Assembly (NCBI GenBank): GCA_037013495.1
Contig: CM072805.1
Coordinates: 39,985,169 to 40,049,168 of the forward strand
DNA: 64,000 bases
Direction of reading: 5' to 3'
Source: Hippophae tibetana
Taxonomy: Eukaryota > Streptophyta > Magnoliopsida > Rosales > Elaeagnaceae
This document shows positions 12,085 to 26,095 of this stretch, in pieces (position 1 is the first letter of the stretch; each line of letters starts with the position of its first letter). The translations under genes and the position numbers were made by a program. Below the pieces are notes generated by a model that was given only the letters and a program-made list of their open reading frames with translations, did not search any database and was not told where the DNA came from.

Positions 12085-15000
12085 TTTAAGTTTTTTCTGC
12101 AATTTGAATAGGGATGAACATTTTGGATCATGGAACACGACATTAGCATGATGTAATTTTTTTTTAGATTTGATGGTTAATTATTTTATTCTTGTATTCC
12201 TATAAATAAACAATTTGAAAACGAAAAAATAATTAAAATTGTTGATAATGTTAAAAATTATATGAATTTTGGTTAAAAACACATCACAATATGGACGCGA
12301 TCCAAACACGATTGACACCACCTTAGTAAGCCTTGTTATTTCTGCAGACGTTGAAATGGAGCAAGTTTGGAACATCAAACGTGACTGGTGAATTAGCTTC
12401 ACTATGCTGCATAGTAATGTGGGCAACACGCTTTCATTGTATTAGGAGAAAGATATGTGAGCTCTTCTACTATACTTACCATCTCTACATAGTTTTTATT
12501 GTCTTCTTTGTCTTACACGTGGGCTTCTCCTACTCTTGTATATAGCTTCCAGGCTTTCATCTCTTCTTACTTGATAGATTCCTCGGACTATTACAATCCC
12601 AACAAAGAATTTGCTTGGTTTCAGCTAGAATTTTACCATGTGACGTTGTAGAATTGAACTTCTCCAAGTGCCCAGGAGAAAACATTTACTCATTTTAACA
12701 AACACTTGTACAAGTTTATAGTTGATTTGGAGTCTCTTTGCTTATTTCTAAGTACTTTTTAAGGTTTTCTATAAAAAAAAGTACTTTCAAGGTTCAAAAA
12801 GCACACTTTGTATTTTCCATCATAAGCTCAAATAACTTGCTTCTTACTAAAATCACTTTCTGCTGAAGCCAACTTAACTGAAATCACAAACAAACAAACA
12901 TAATATTAAGTTATTTTTTTCATTTTGACTTAAAGTGTTTTTAAATGAGACAAAGTACAAAGGTGTATAGCAATTTTTTATGAAAATAATTTCAAAAATT
13001 TTAAAAAGTGTTATTAAAATTTAAATTACTTTTTAACTATTATTTTATCTTAAAACTACTACTTTTCAAATTAATTCTTTTCAAATGACACATACAAGGA
13101 GACGGGTAATTACTGAACCTAGGAGAGATGTTTAAACTTAGTTTCCCTGAAACTAGTTTTGCATTTGATCCTGCTTAATTTGATACCAGGGTTGAGCTAT
13201 ACTCCTAGTAGCATTGTGTTTCTAAACGTACCTAAAATTTCCAAAGCTACAATGGCATCCTTTTACTGTTATTTCAAGTAGCAATATGGATCCTGAGAAG
13301 CTGAGTGTTGTCAAAACTGAAGGAAGTTGGTCTCGGAACTTGCATGAGAGCTTATCATCTCCTTCTCGGTTGGATCGTTTGCAAGTCTCTGTTGAAAGTC
13401 CCTATGGTGTCCTCTCAACCAAGTTTCTAAGGTGAGTGACATAGCATATAGAGTGAACCCCAATTATCGTATTAGAAATAATTTTGAATTCCAAAATTGT
13501 AAGCTTTTGCTATATTTAAGGGACCAATTTGATTTACTCAAAAAATAGTTTTAAAAAAAATGATTTGATTAAAAGTAATTTAAAGAAAAGTATTAACGTG
13601 TTTAGCATAATATTGCTAGAAGTTTTTTTAGAATGATACTTAAGTAATTAATTTAAGTGATAAACATCTATACCTAACATTTTTTTTCAAAAATAAAGAT
13701 TATTTACTTTTCTTAAAAACATAAATAATACTTCTTAAAATTTTGATACTATTTCTCAAAAATATTGTCAAATACCCTTGAAAGCACTTTAAATTATTTG
13801 AAATCACTTTTTAACAAAAGTAGAAGCAGCTCCAAACGGCCCTTAAGTTGTGTATGAGTTATGTAAGACTATACATAACTACGTGGTTTTGGCGTCTCAT
13901 TGTGCCTCAAATCGTAGATTTTTCGAATTTAAGTGAAAATCATCCTAAAATTGCACATTTTGGTAACATACACGCTATATATAAGTTACGTGGTTTTTGT
14001 ACAAGATTGTTAGATATAAATCAAACATGCACTTGAGTTACTTTGCTCTATTGATTAACTAAAATGGCAAAAAAATGTGACAGGCATGACAAGCTATTGG
14101 TGGTTAGTGGAGGAAGTGGAATTACTCCTTTTATCTCCATAATCCGAGAGCTCCTCTTTAGAGCCAATCAGAGTGAAAGCAGAGCTCCATCTTTACTACT
14201 AATACGCACTTTCAAGAAATCATTAGATCTCACCCTAAACCTCATCCTCCCAATCTCAGGCTCCAACTTTGACATTTCTAGCCTGTCATTGCATATTGAA
14301 GCCTATGTCACAAGTGATACGGAACCAAAAATGGATTATCAAAAACACTTCCAAACTAAATGGTTTAAGCCAAATGCATCAAACTTACCAGTTTTTGCAG
14401 TACTTGGACAGAACAGTTGGTTGTGGCTTTGCATCATTACTTCAGCTTCTTTTGCTATGTTTCCTCTTCTCTTGGTCATCCTTAAAAGATATTATATATA
14501 CCCAATTGACAATAATTCTAATATGAAATATCCATCTTCAAAATCTGCACTGACCATGTTATTAATATGTTTTTCTATTGCTATAACTTCAACTGTTGCT
14601 TTTCTTTGGAACAATAGACAGAATGCAAAGCAAATGAGGAAAATTCAGAACATAAATATGCCAACTCCATTGGCTTCATCAACCACAACTTTCTACAAGA
14701 ATGATAGAGAGTTGGAAAGCCTTCCCCACCAATATTTGGATCAAGCTACTAAGGTTCACTATGGAAGAAGACCTAATCTGAAAAGTGAGTTGTCCTTATT
14801 ATACACACCTTTTTTTTCCATCCCTGAAACACATACCAGTTCAGCCCTAAATCGGGTATAGCTCATTTACAACATATATACGACTCGTACAACCTAATAT
14901 AATTCATGTACAGTGTGTACCTTTCACTAACTCAAAAAAATCTGTGATTTTGGAACCTCACGTCTAACTTTGTGATATATCTCATATTTGTATTATCTTA

Positions 15001-15310
15001 CAGAAGCAAATGATCCCCTACCTAGGAAGTATATAGAGGCAGGCAAGCATGGTTACTTGGTTAGGGATAGAACTAAAAGAGATTTGTCTTACTAATTTTT
15101 GAATTTTATTCCGTAATGCTAAAGCAAAAGTGCAAAGGAAATGAGAAACATTCTTAATATTTTGTTGCAGGAATATTGATAGACTGTGAAGGCTCAAATA
15201 TAGGGGTTTATGTTAGCGGTCCAGAGAAGATGAGGCAAGAGGTGGCTACAATATGTTCATCTGGTTTGGTCAATAATCTACACTTTGAGTCCATGAGCTT
15301 CAGCCGGTGA
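12085..15310 (+). pseudogene. Ferric reductase oxidase (FRO) pseudogene, copy 1
   Basis: FRO proteins reduce Fe(III) at plant membranes using NADPH, FAD and heme. Recognisable exons: 12348-about 12674 (LKWSKFGTSNVTGELASL, then the transmembrane block ending HVGFSYSCI), 13190-13431 (FAD-binding part), 14084-14784 (NAD-binding part with VVSGGSGITPFISIIREL and two membrane segments) and 15171-15310 (C-terminus ending FESMSFSR). Lesions: an in-frame TAG at 12543-12545, a donor changed from GTGA to GAGA after the first exon, and a one-base insertion near 13243 compared with copy 2. The last two exons are still open. The preceding heme exon lies inverted at 11420-11660 and earlier exons are missing. 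Functional expression as a whole protein is very unlikely. Confidence 0.87.
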
Positions 15311-15882
15311 ACTAAAAAGTTACAGCTAAGTCTCTTTGTCCAGATATGTATGGACCTGCCACTATAAAAATGTTGTTCTATATCCTTTGAGTGACCATTT
15401 GTATACACCTTTTCTTTTTGGGAAATAACAGCTTGAGGAAATTCTTCAGTATTGGTCTAGTTAAGAAGTCATCCAAAATTTGGCAATTTGTTTCATTTAT
15501 TGGGCATTTTAGATTGTGACAGTTAGTTCAAAGTTCAAAGGATTTTCACCGTCCTTAATTAAGAAAAGACAATTGAGGGTACAAAAACTTTTTGGGAGTT
15601 TTTAGGACTCACTCTTGTTAAGTAAATAAGAAACCAAAACATGCAGAGAGCACATTTCACATCTTTTACGAAAGAGGACTTGTTGACATTAGGAACCAAA
15701 GCTACAAAAAGTTATTCTCCCATAATAAATTAACAAACTTTTAAAACATTCATAGCATTACATATTTTACAGAGTTCCAGGCAATGTAATCTTCAGTGAG
15801 GAAAATCACCTTAAGAAATCCAAGTACACAATATTGCAGCTAACAAGATCACGTTGATGTCTAACCGCAAGCCCAAAAAGAC
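15311..15882. other. Intergenic, convergent pseudogenes
   Basis: Sequence between the FRO copy 1 stop and the prolyl-tRNA synthetase pseudogene stop. Nothing recognised. Confidence 0.55.
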
Positions 15883-17617
<1,735 letters not shown>

Positions 17618-17639
17618 TTAAATTTGTCTGAATTACAAT

Positions 17640-18116
17640 AAAATTTAAGATTAATATAATATTTAAAAAATAATAATTTAATTTAATTAGTAGAAACTTT
17701 TACTAATAATAATAATAAATAATATTTTACATTTAAAAATCATCTAATCCTACTTAATTTATATGAGAGATAGAGTAACATATAAATTAAAATTCAATTT
17801 AAATTTAAATTTAACTAAAATTGTACTTTTTAAATTATTGATTATGTATTTAATTAATTTTTATTTTTTATTAAATATATTGATAGATAATTATACTTAA
17901 AATTATGAAGATAAAAAATATTATGATTTAAGATTTATTTTATATATCATTTGAAAAATTAAATGTTTAATTTCTAAAAAAAATTATGGATTATAAATTT
18001 GAATTTTTTTATAAAAAAATATACTCATTTAATTAAATATTGTTTACGATCTATTGAATATTTTTAATTTATTTTTAAAATAAAAATTTTATTTACTCAC
18101 AAAATATTATAAATTA
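17640..18116. other. AT-rich intergenic region
   Basis: Strongly AT-rich flank between the synthetase pseudogene and the TRIM element. No gene seen. Confidence 0.55.
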
Positions 18117-18453
18117 TGTTGAAAAGTCCCACATCCATCCATGAAGGAAATCAATGAAGAGCTGGTTATATGTTCGAATATCGCTTAAATTTTAAGAGGG
18201 TTTTTAGATTTAGAGAAAAAACCCGGTTATTTAACATGATATTAGAATAGGATCCTAGTTCGTTTGTGTCTAATACGGTCAACCCAGATCAACCTCATAG
18301 TCTATCGATAAAATGATATGTCCTGTCGATGTGATGGAGTGTTGAGGAGTCACACATCGATCAGAAAAATAAGTAAATAATTGATTATATGTTTGAGTAT
18401 CCATTAACCTTTAAATTGACTTTTGAGTTTAGAAAAATACTAGTTGTTTAACA
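18117..18453 (+). mobile_element. TRIM mini-retrotransposon with perfect TSD
   Basis: Two direct repeats, 18117-18236 and 18340-18453, both begin TGTTGA and end TTTAACA. Both carry the GTCCCACATC-like block common in plant TRIM LTRs. Directly after the first is TGATATTAGAATAGG, a mutated version of the primer-binding site TGGTATCAGAGCAGG. The inside is only about 103 bp and has no coding capacity. The 5 bases before (18112-18116) and after (18454-18458) are both AATTA, a perfect target-site duplication. TRIMs are mobilised by enzymes supplied by other elements. Confidence 0.85.
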
Positions 18454-20341
18454 AATTATTTTATATATCATTAGAAAATTATTGAAATCTAAATTTTTTA
18501 AAGAAAAAATTTGTTCATTTCATTAAAGATGTTCAAATTCTAACGAATATCATGAAATTATTTTTAAAATATAGTTAATATTAATTTATAAAAAAATAGT
18601 ACTAATTCTATATATTAAATTAAAAATTTAAGATATGTAATTTTAAATTTGTATAAAAAGTTATGATATTTTAGGAGATATTATTCTTATTTTATTGTAT
18701 TTTAATATTATTAACTTAATTTTTTAAATATATATTTTATATTTAATAAATTTAATTTTTGTTTTTAATTGTTTAATATTATTTTAATATTTAGGTTATT
18801 GAAAAATGAGGTTGTTTAAAAAAAAGGTTAAAAAAATATTTTATATTTTTATTATAAAAATATTTATATATTATTTGTAAAAAAAGTTAAAATTATTTAG
18901 AAGAATGAAAAATAGTTTTTTATTGATATATTAAAAGAATGAAAAATAATTTATTTGAAAATTATTGAGATAAATGAGATTTAACACCTATTTTCGTACT
19001 AATACCATCCTAACCATTAGGAACCTAAAAGATAGAAAATGAGATAAATTCTTAAATACAGTGATTTTATCATGGATTAATTACTAACTCATCCAGCCAT
19101 ATTTTGTTGCGGGTATTCTTTGGTTTGAGTTTTGGGGCTCAAAAATCCGAGAGTAGAGATGATGGAAGCATGATATAGTAGTTGATATGTCATCTACAAT
19201 CCGAGATATAGTAGTTAATCTTATTATATTTAATACTAAATTGTAACAATTTTTGTTACAAAAATTGAATCATTTGATGCAATAGTATTGACTTGGAGAT
19301 GTTATTAACCTTATAAATGCACGGATAATTACATTTTTCCTTGTTCTACAAGAACAGTTATAAGTGTTGGATATATATATAAATATTAGACTCCATTGAA
19401 ATGCAAAACGAAATTAGATTTACTTTTATATAGTAGATTGTGTGATCCTTTAATAGGTCCGATAAATAAATAACATTTTTCAGGCCAAACACAAGACAGT
19501 GGCATTATTAATAAATCTTTATTTCCATGCCTTTGTAACCGATGACAAATATATTTCCGACATTTAATCATCATGAAAATACCACCACCATTTATTTTCG
19601 TATGACATTTATTCATTTTTATTATTTTCTTAAAAGTGTTTGATTTAAAAATAAAATTACAAAAAGTGAAAGAAAAACATGGGTTAATGAAAATGATAAA
19701 AACAATATAAATATCACATAATAATAAAGTTAAAAGTATTTTTCTTTGCCGGTATCACATGATAATAAAATTAAAAGTATTTTTGTTACCGTTCACGCTT
19801 GGGACTATAAAAAAACATTAAACCTCAGTAAATGTAATCATTTAAAAGCTAGCTCATATTAAGCAAATGAATTTAATTCGATATGTCAAAAACTTTGAAT
19901 AATCCGGCACGTTGGAAGCCATAACAATTTCATTTATATATCAAATGAATCTAAATCAGCATGACCAGCCTAAATTCACATACTTCCCACACCATAACAA
20001 AAGTTCATCTAACCAATTCCTCCAAAGTATCATTAGAGCAGAACGCCAAAAGTCGAAATATCCCGTTGCATAAAAGTATCTATAGTGAATAGTTCAGAAA
20101 TTATACACTATCTGCCAATTTTTTTCATTCTAATTTTCACCATGAACCTCAAAGCACTGTTTATATAAATCATAATCAAGTTTAAAACATTTCTAAATGA
20201 ATAAGCAACTAACAATATTAAGATTACAACGATCAGAAATATTGCTACAGTTACGTCTTAAAGCCAACTAAAAACAGGACCGAGTCATGTGTGTCCACTA
20301 CAGCATCACCCTTTTTTCCGAGCAGATAATGCTAATCGTTT
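18454..20341. other. AT-rich intergenic region
   Basis: Sequence between the TRIM and the fibrillarin stop. It contains a two-copy 41-bp tandem repeat (19712-19793). A minus-strand frame at 19386-19616 with several Cys and His is not like any family I know and is not called. Confidence 0.55.
19712..19793. repeat. Two-copy tandem repeat, period 41 bp
   Basis: Two adjacent copies start TATCACAT at 19712 and 19753 and continue through AATAATAAA(G/A)TTAAAAGTA. They differ by a few substitutions. Confidence 0.7.
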
Positions 20342-22851
20342 CTAGGCAGCAGCTTTTTGCTTCTTTGGCATACGATAGCCACCAACAACACATGCATGGT
20401 CACGCTCAAAAGGTTCAAGAGTAACTTGCTCAAACGGCTTAAATTGTTCAGCCTGCAGCTTCTTCACCTCCTGTTGGAATACAGCCTCAGCAGGAACTGT
20501 GGAATCTATGCAATTGGCCTGAAATATTTATAATACCCAATCAATAAATGAGGTAAACATTAGTCTTTTCGGTGTAAAGACCTATAACAAAGTCTCTTTG
20601 CAGCTATAATAGAGAAGAATCTGGGCAAAAGGACCAACCTTGATTGAGATAACAAAATGTCCTCCAGCTTTCAAGAAATATGAAGCATTCAATGCTAAAA
20701 TCCTAGCCTGCACATACCAACATAAAGAGCAGGATAATTAAATCGTAAAAAATGAAGATGGAAGTCTAGCAAGTGAGGCTTCTACCTATCTACGTTTCTT
20801 TCACATCCGCAGATACGAGATGAAGAAAAACTTTACAATTACGATTTTTGGAAGTATAAACGGAAAAAAGTTCACCCAAAAAGGAAATTTAGTCAAGGAA
20901 AAAAAATGCATCAAATAATTTTACCGGCTTAGAAAAAGATGAACAGAACAGTGACACCGTAGTTGTCTGATTAACAGTGTCAAAGAAAGAATGTTACTCA
21001 AAATATGTGAAGTGTTTCCAGCTATGTTAGCTAAGGTAACTTAGAAATCAGGAGTCAGCCTGCTTAAGAAATGGCCAAAGCCTCAGCCATTTGATGACAT
21101 CATAATCACAATGATGAAAAAACATCAACAGATTTAACATGTATCAGACGATTGCAAGAGAGAAGGGGGGGGAAGAAAAAAATCAAAACCAAAATTGTAT
21201 GGTTGTCTAGGACAAAAATCATTAGTCAAGATCTAAATGTTAATCAGACAACTAGAGTTTGCATCATGATGATGGCCTAAAGGTGAATCCAAGTTAACCC
21301 ATCATACAGAGAAATTATATAATACATTGGAAGAAACACGTCTATAAATGTGGAAAAGTTTTTGGGAAAAGAAAACAAATTTCATAACAGATCACACAGA
21401 TAAATGTGCATCAGAAAACTCGAGCTCACATCATTCATGATTTCCAGAAGGGGAATCCGAGTTAACTCATCATATGCACGAACAAGATATATACACCATG
21501 AAAAGCTAACAATAAAAAATCCAGATTCAATATACAATCATCAACATATTTGTACTTCAACACCCAGTTGAAGAACATACTTCCATCAACAGTTCTAGAA
21601 GCAAACCTGATCAGGTTGAGCAACATCAGAAAATATCACATCAACCATGCCAACTAGCATCCTGTATTTAGCAGGATGTCTAGCATCTTCAATGATTGGA
21701 ATGATATTGGTGCGCTTTTTAGCCATGTTGACCAAGTCTCTACCGCTCCTGTGGGAAAATTCCACAGCATAAACCACTCCATTCTACAAAGAATAAACCA
21801 ATGTCAAGAAAACAAATCAATCTGAAAACATCGTATAATAGAATGTCTCAAGGATAACTCACAGGGCCAACAACATCAGAAACGTGAGAGACGGTGGTTC
21901 CGGAAGCAGCCCCAAGGTATAGAATCCGAGCACCAGGTTTCTAACATAATACAAAATCAAACACATTTCGCAAACAGAACCTGAAAATACATCAAAGGTG
22001 AAACTGACTCACAATCCATATTTCATCAACTCCACCGAGAATGGCTGCCGCCAACTTTGAGCGGAAGGGATTCCACACCCGGTATTCAACTTTAGAACCA
22101 TCTTCATTCTGCAAAACAGATTTTAACTTCAAATCCTAAGGAACATACAAGCTAACTGGGTTTTCATATATATTGTAGATCCTAGTAAAAAATATAGAAA
22201 ATAAAAAATTAGAACTTATAAAAAACAACACACCTGAACCGAAATCCTCTTCTCATTGTACACAGCTTCACCAGGAACAAGGTTCATGGTAACAAGAGCA
22301 TCCTCTTTGCCCTTAGCTATGAAGACACCTTCATGTCTATGAGGCTCAACGACAACTCTAGACCCTCCTTTCATTCCACCTCCTCTACCACCACGGCCAC
22401 CTCTACCACCATCTCGACCGCCACGTCCACGGCCACCACCACGACCTCTCATTGGAGCACCACGTCCGCCTCCACCTCTTCCTCCACCACCTCTCCCTCC
22501 ATCGCCTCTTCCCCTGAATCCACCGCCACCACCTCGGCCTTCATAGAATGAAACAAATAGTCCAACGAAGTTTAATATTGTTAGACTCAAAACAGAAATT
22601 TCTTCATGAGCAAAGCTTCCAACAAGATAAGTTAACACAGACAGATCTTAAGTCTTAATATTAACAAAAACTTCGAAAAAACAATATTAAAAAAAAATAG
22701 TAGTTTCAAAAATCATCCTTGCTTGTTACAATAAAAGCAATACAAACGTGTAAACAAGAACAGCCAAACCAGGAAAACTATCTTTAACTCTGATTACTAA
22801 TTCATCATACGAAACAAGGAATACAATAGTAATACCTCTTGGAGGTCTCAT
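20342..22851 (-). CDS. FIB: Fibrillarin, rRNA 2'-O-methyltransferase
   Basis: Seven coding exons on the minus strand: 22851-22836, 22538-22234, 22108-22013, 21940-21863, 21783-21607, 20707-20639 and 20518-20342 (TAG). All are in phase and encode 305 residues. The first two exons give MRPPR and a Gly/Arg-rich (GAR) domain to about residue 65. The methyltransferase fold includes [31 protein letters not shown] and [13 protein letters not shown], the S-adenosylmethionine-binding and catalytic blocks, and the protein ends [10 protein letters not shown]. Fibrillarin is the catalytic subunit of box C/D snoRNPs in the nucleolus. Length, domain order and intron positions match plant fibrillarins. Intron 5 (20708-21606) is long and carries snoRNA-like units. 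The promoter has a telo-box typical of nucleolar and ribosomal protein genes. Confidence 0.96.
21240..21312 (-). ncRNA. Second, degenerate box C/D snoRNA-like copy in intron 5
   Basis: This resembles the unit at 21406-21480 along its length, sharing GTTAACTYGGATTC after box C and a CTGA box D (21245-21248) at almost the same spacing. Its box C is ATGATGG (21300-21306), one base off consensus, and the flanks do not form a terminal stem. It is probably a decayed duplicate, or a diverged guide if other base pairing supports it. Confidence 0.5.
21406..21480 (-). ncRNA. Box C/D snoRNA in fibrillarin intron 5 (U60-like candidate)
   Basis: On the minus strand, in the host gene's sense, a perfect box C (ATGATGA, 21467-21473) and box D (CTGA, 21411-21414) are 52 bases apart. 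They are flanked by a terminal stem in which GTGCA (5') pairs with TGCAC (3'). An internal C'-like ATGATGT and a D'-like CTGG are visible. Arabidopsis fibrillarin genes host the box C/D snoRNA U60 in the same fifth intron, so this is probably the counterpart. The guide stretch before D' reads ACTCGGATTCCCCTT. Its rRNA target was not verified. Confidence 0.75.
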
Positions 22852-22972
22852 CTTTTAGGGCTTGTGAAAAGTTGAGAAAGGTGAAAATCGGAAGAGTTGA
22901 GAATGGTGACTAGGGTTTAAGGAAGTAGGCAATAACGTTTCCGCGATATTTATAATGTGTTCGTTCTCGAAA

Positions 22973-22985
22973 GGGTTAGGGTTTT
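22973..22985 (-). promoter_or_regulatory. Telo-box in fibrillarin promoter
   Basis: On the minus strand AAAACCCTAACCC lies about 122 bp upstream of the fibrillarin ATG. The telo-box AAACCCTAA is known from promoters of plant ribosomal protein and nucleolar genes, where it supports expression in dividing cells. A second, shorter AAACCCTA lies nearer the start codon (about 22912-22919). Confidence 0.65.
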
Positions 22986-22999
22986 GACGTATTAATTTA

Positions 23000-25900
23000 A
23001 ATTAAATATATTTTATTTTACTAATAATAGTTAGCGGTAATATTATGGGGGTTTAAAAATGTTTAGTTCTCTCTTTTCAGTTTTTACTATTTACATCTCT
23101 TTTCGGTTTTTACTATTTACATACCCCAATTTTAGAATAAAAGGCACTAAATAGAGAGGATTTACTTCTTTCTCTATTTTAGACAAATATTGATTCGTGA
23201 TGTGATTTACTATACATCAATTTACCCTTTTAACTTATTAATTTATTAAGTTAAAAACTCAATTTATTTTTTTATTTATAATCACGAATCTAATAGCATG
23301 ATAAAAATTAATTGATTATTTATAATTAATTTTTTTTTCTTTCTTTAATGATTATCACAACAAATGTGATTCTTGTACTAAATTATCAATAATAATGATA
23401 ATTGTATATTTATGCATTTGATATGTATAATATTATCATTCGTTCTCAAACTTGTTATTTTAATTAATAATGATGATTTCTTTGGTGTTGTTTTCAATTT
23501 TTTAACCATCCAAATTAAATAGGTCTTATAAATAATGATCCCTAACTACATACTTTACATTTTCTGCCATTTTCTATCTTCTCAGTAAAATAATAAGCCT
23601 TCGTACTTGGGTACTAGTAGATAAAGGAAAATCTAGAAAATTGTTTAGATTGTTACTATGCAGATTAATTAGATAGAATGGGGTTACATTTAATTATGTT
23701 GATTAGCTATGTTATCAATCGGTGTGATGAAGATGAACACAGCTGCTAGTATAACGATTTTCTACTTATGTGGTAATGGAGTAAAGCAGTTATAACCCTA
23801 ATTTAGTGGAGGGGTATTCTGGGTAAAGCAATATTTAAAAAAAAATATGTATTTTTTATTTCCTGAACATATTGTTTTTATTGTTTTTACTTTTTTATAA
23901 TCATCCCTTGTATCAATCCTTTACTCCAATTTTTGTATGCAACCCATTATAATCAATTGGGCTTGTACTGGCCCATGTTAATGGACTAACCTCTAATTTT
24001 AAATCACGTCCATGGGCTCTTAAAATACGATTAAATGTATTGATTCTTTCGGAGAATAAAGATATAAGTATTATTTATAATTAAAAATTAAATCAAAAGG
24101 TATATTTATAATAAAAAAATATTAAATTATTAATAATACATATTTATTAATTGTTAAATATTAAATTTTAAACTCTAAATCTTAATGATTATGACCTAAA
24201 ACCTTAACCTTAAATCTTAATTCAAAAATTCAAATTTTAAGTCCTAAATTTTTATACCCGAAATCATAAACACTAAACTGATTAGATTTAAATTTATTTT
24301 AATATTTTAATTATTTATCATATTATTTTTATATTTTTGAAAGTTATAATTTTATTACTGAAACAATGATGCTAATATTTGCTTCCATCTAATTTATTTT
24401 CACACCGTGAAATCTACTGTTACTATGAATGTTTATTTAGTTTCATTTACTTAAAAGAAAAATAATAACCATTTAATTCCTTTTATTTCAAATTAAATGA
24501 TTATATCAAACCACGAGAAAATGGTTTCTTATACAAAATTATCCGGTACCCTTTGGTTTATTTCACAATTTTAGGGGTTGTAACATGATTATAAGATATT
24601 GCATCTTATACCGTCATGTATCATACAATACATCTTATTTACTAAAAAAATAAATATATAATTTTTTTATATTATACAACATACCAAACAGGATTTAAGT
24701 GTGTTTTTTTTTGTTAGTAAAAAGCTCCTCTATGAAATAATTATCGCTTTAATTTTTGATTTACCATTCAAGCGTAAACGATGGATTGTGTCTCAATTAA
24801 TCATAAAAACATGTAATTGTCAAAATTCAAACAGTATATCTTCTATCCATAATACTATGATATCACCTTGCATAATACTCATTTTATTAATTAAGTTGTT
24901 ACACAACAAATATGCTCTAAAGTGATTTTGCAATGTAATCTTAGATATTATAAATGTTTCCAACTAATTTGGTCATTATTTTTAATTAAATTGAGATATA
25001 AATGTCACGTATTGGAAGTATTAAAGTGGATAGAATATCTTTTAATTTGTGTTATAATTAATAAATTTTGTAAGCCATTATATCTTATCACATTAAAGAT
25101 AACTTTAAATATAATGAGGTAGAATGTGATGATATTAAAATATGATAAGATAATTTAAATCAATAAACTCATTAGAGACATTAAATAAGACATAAAATGA
25201 GATGAGACAACTCATTTAATATCTATGTATTCAATGATGTTTTTATAAAGTTTTTTTATCCTAAAAAGATGAAAGATAATAAAGGTATCATGTTTTATTT
25301 AAATAAACACGCTAGTCCAATAATTTATGGATTAAATACTAATAGTCTCGTTATTATTTTAATCTCATAATTATTAAAATGAGTATTTATAATCCATCAA
25401 AATTATTAAAATCAAACTCTTATAATCTCACAAATATGAGTATTTTTTTGACATTATAGTGTCTAACTTGGTAAACAATAAGACTAAAGATGTAAAATTT
25501 TAAAATTATGAAATTAAAATACTCATTATTTACACATAATAAGTAAAACATCCTAACGTTTCTTAGATTTTAAAAAGTTAACACGATAAGCTATAATATT
25601 TATACATAGTATACATAAATTATAATTGGAAACCGATATTCTTGAAGTCGTGAATTTATATTTTTAGATCACAATTAGAAACCAAATATTAGACATACGC
25701 AACAATAGGATTTAATTTATTTATTATAACGATGGAATAGTAGAAGTTATGCATTTCCTTCGAAACTATCCAATAAACAATAAGCCTTCACTTCCACTAC
25801 AAGGTCCGGTTCATAAGAATAGATATGCTTTTCTTAAAAGCATAGTAAAAAATAGCAATAATAGAATATGTGTTTCTCCTACATATATACAAATTAAAGG

Positions 25901-26095
25901 TCTCAATTCTTCTCTCTTTATTTCCTTTGTGATAACAGTTCTTGAAGCCATTCTTAAATCCTTAAAGCTTGATAAAACAGAACATCTCTCTCACCTCCTT
26001 TTTTTTATTTTATTTCGAACTTTGTTCAATCTCTTTCAAGATCTTTTTCAGTGTCTTAATTAATTTGATGCATTTAATAAATAAATAAAGAAGAA
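23000..26095. other. AT-rich intergenic region between divergent genes
   Basis: About 3 kb between fibrillarin and the UPF0496 gene. It includes a small duplication of GGTTTTTACTATTTACAT near 23074-23121. The right end (about 25750-26095) should hold the UPF0496 promoter and 5'UTR. No gene is seen. Confidence 0.55.

Noticed and set aside
19386..19616. Minus-strand 76-codon frame with several Cys and His (CRKYICHRLQRHG)
   Set aside because: No recognisable domain, no splice context, and located in AT-rich intergenic sequence. It could be a relic exon but cannot be supported.
21040..21120. Third snoRNA-like stretch in fibrillarin intron 5 (ATGATGT with CTGA downstream)
   Set aside because: Box C deviates, no terminal stem forms, and it does not resemble the other two units.
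22333..22551. Ser/Thr-rich plus-strand frame opposite fibrillarin
   Set aside because: It is the reverse complement of the GAR domain codons. The low-complexity Ser/Thr composition is an artefact.
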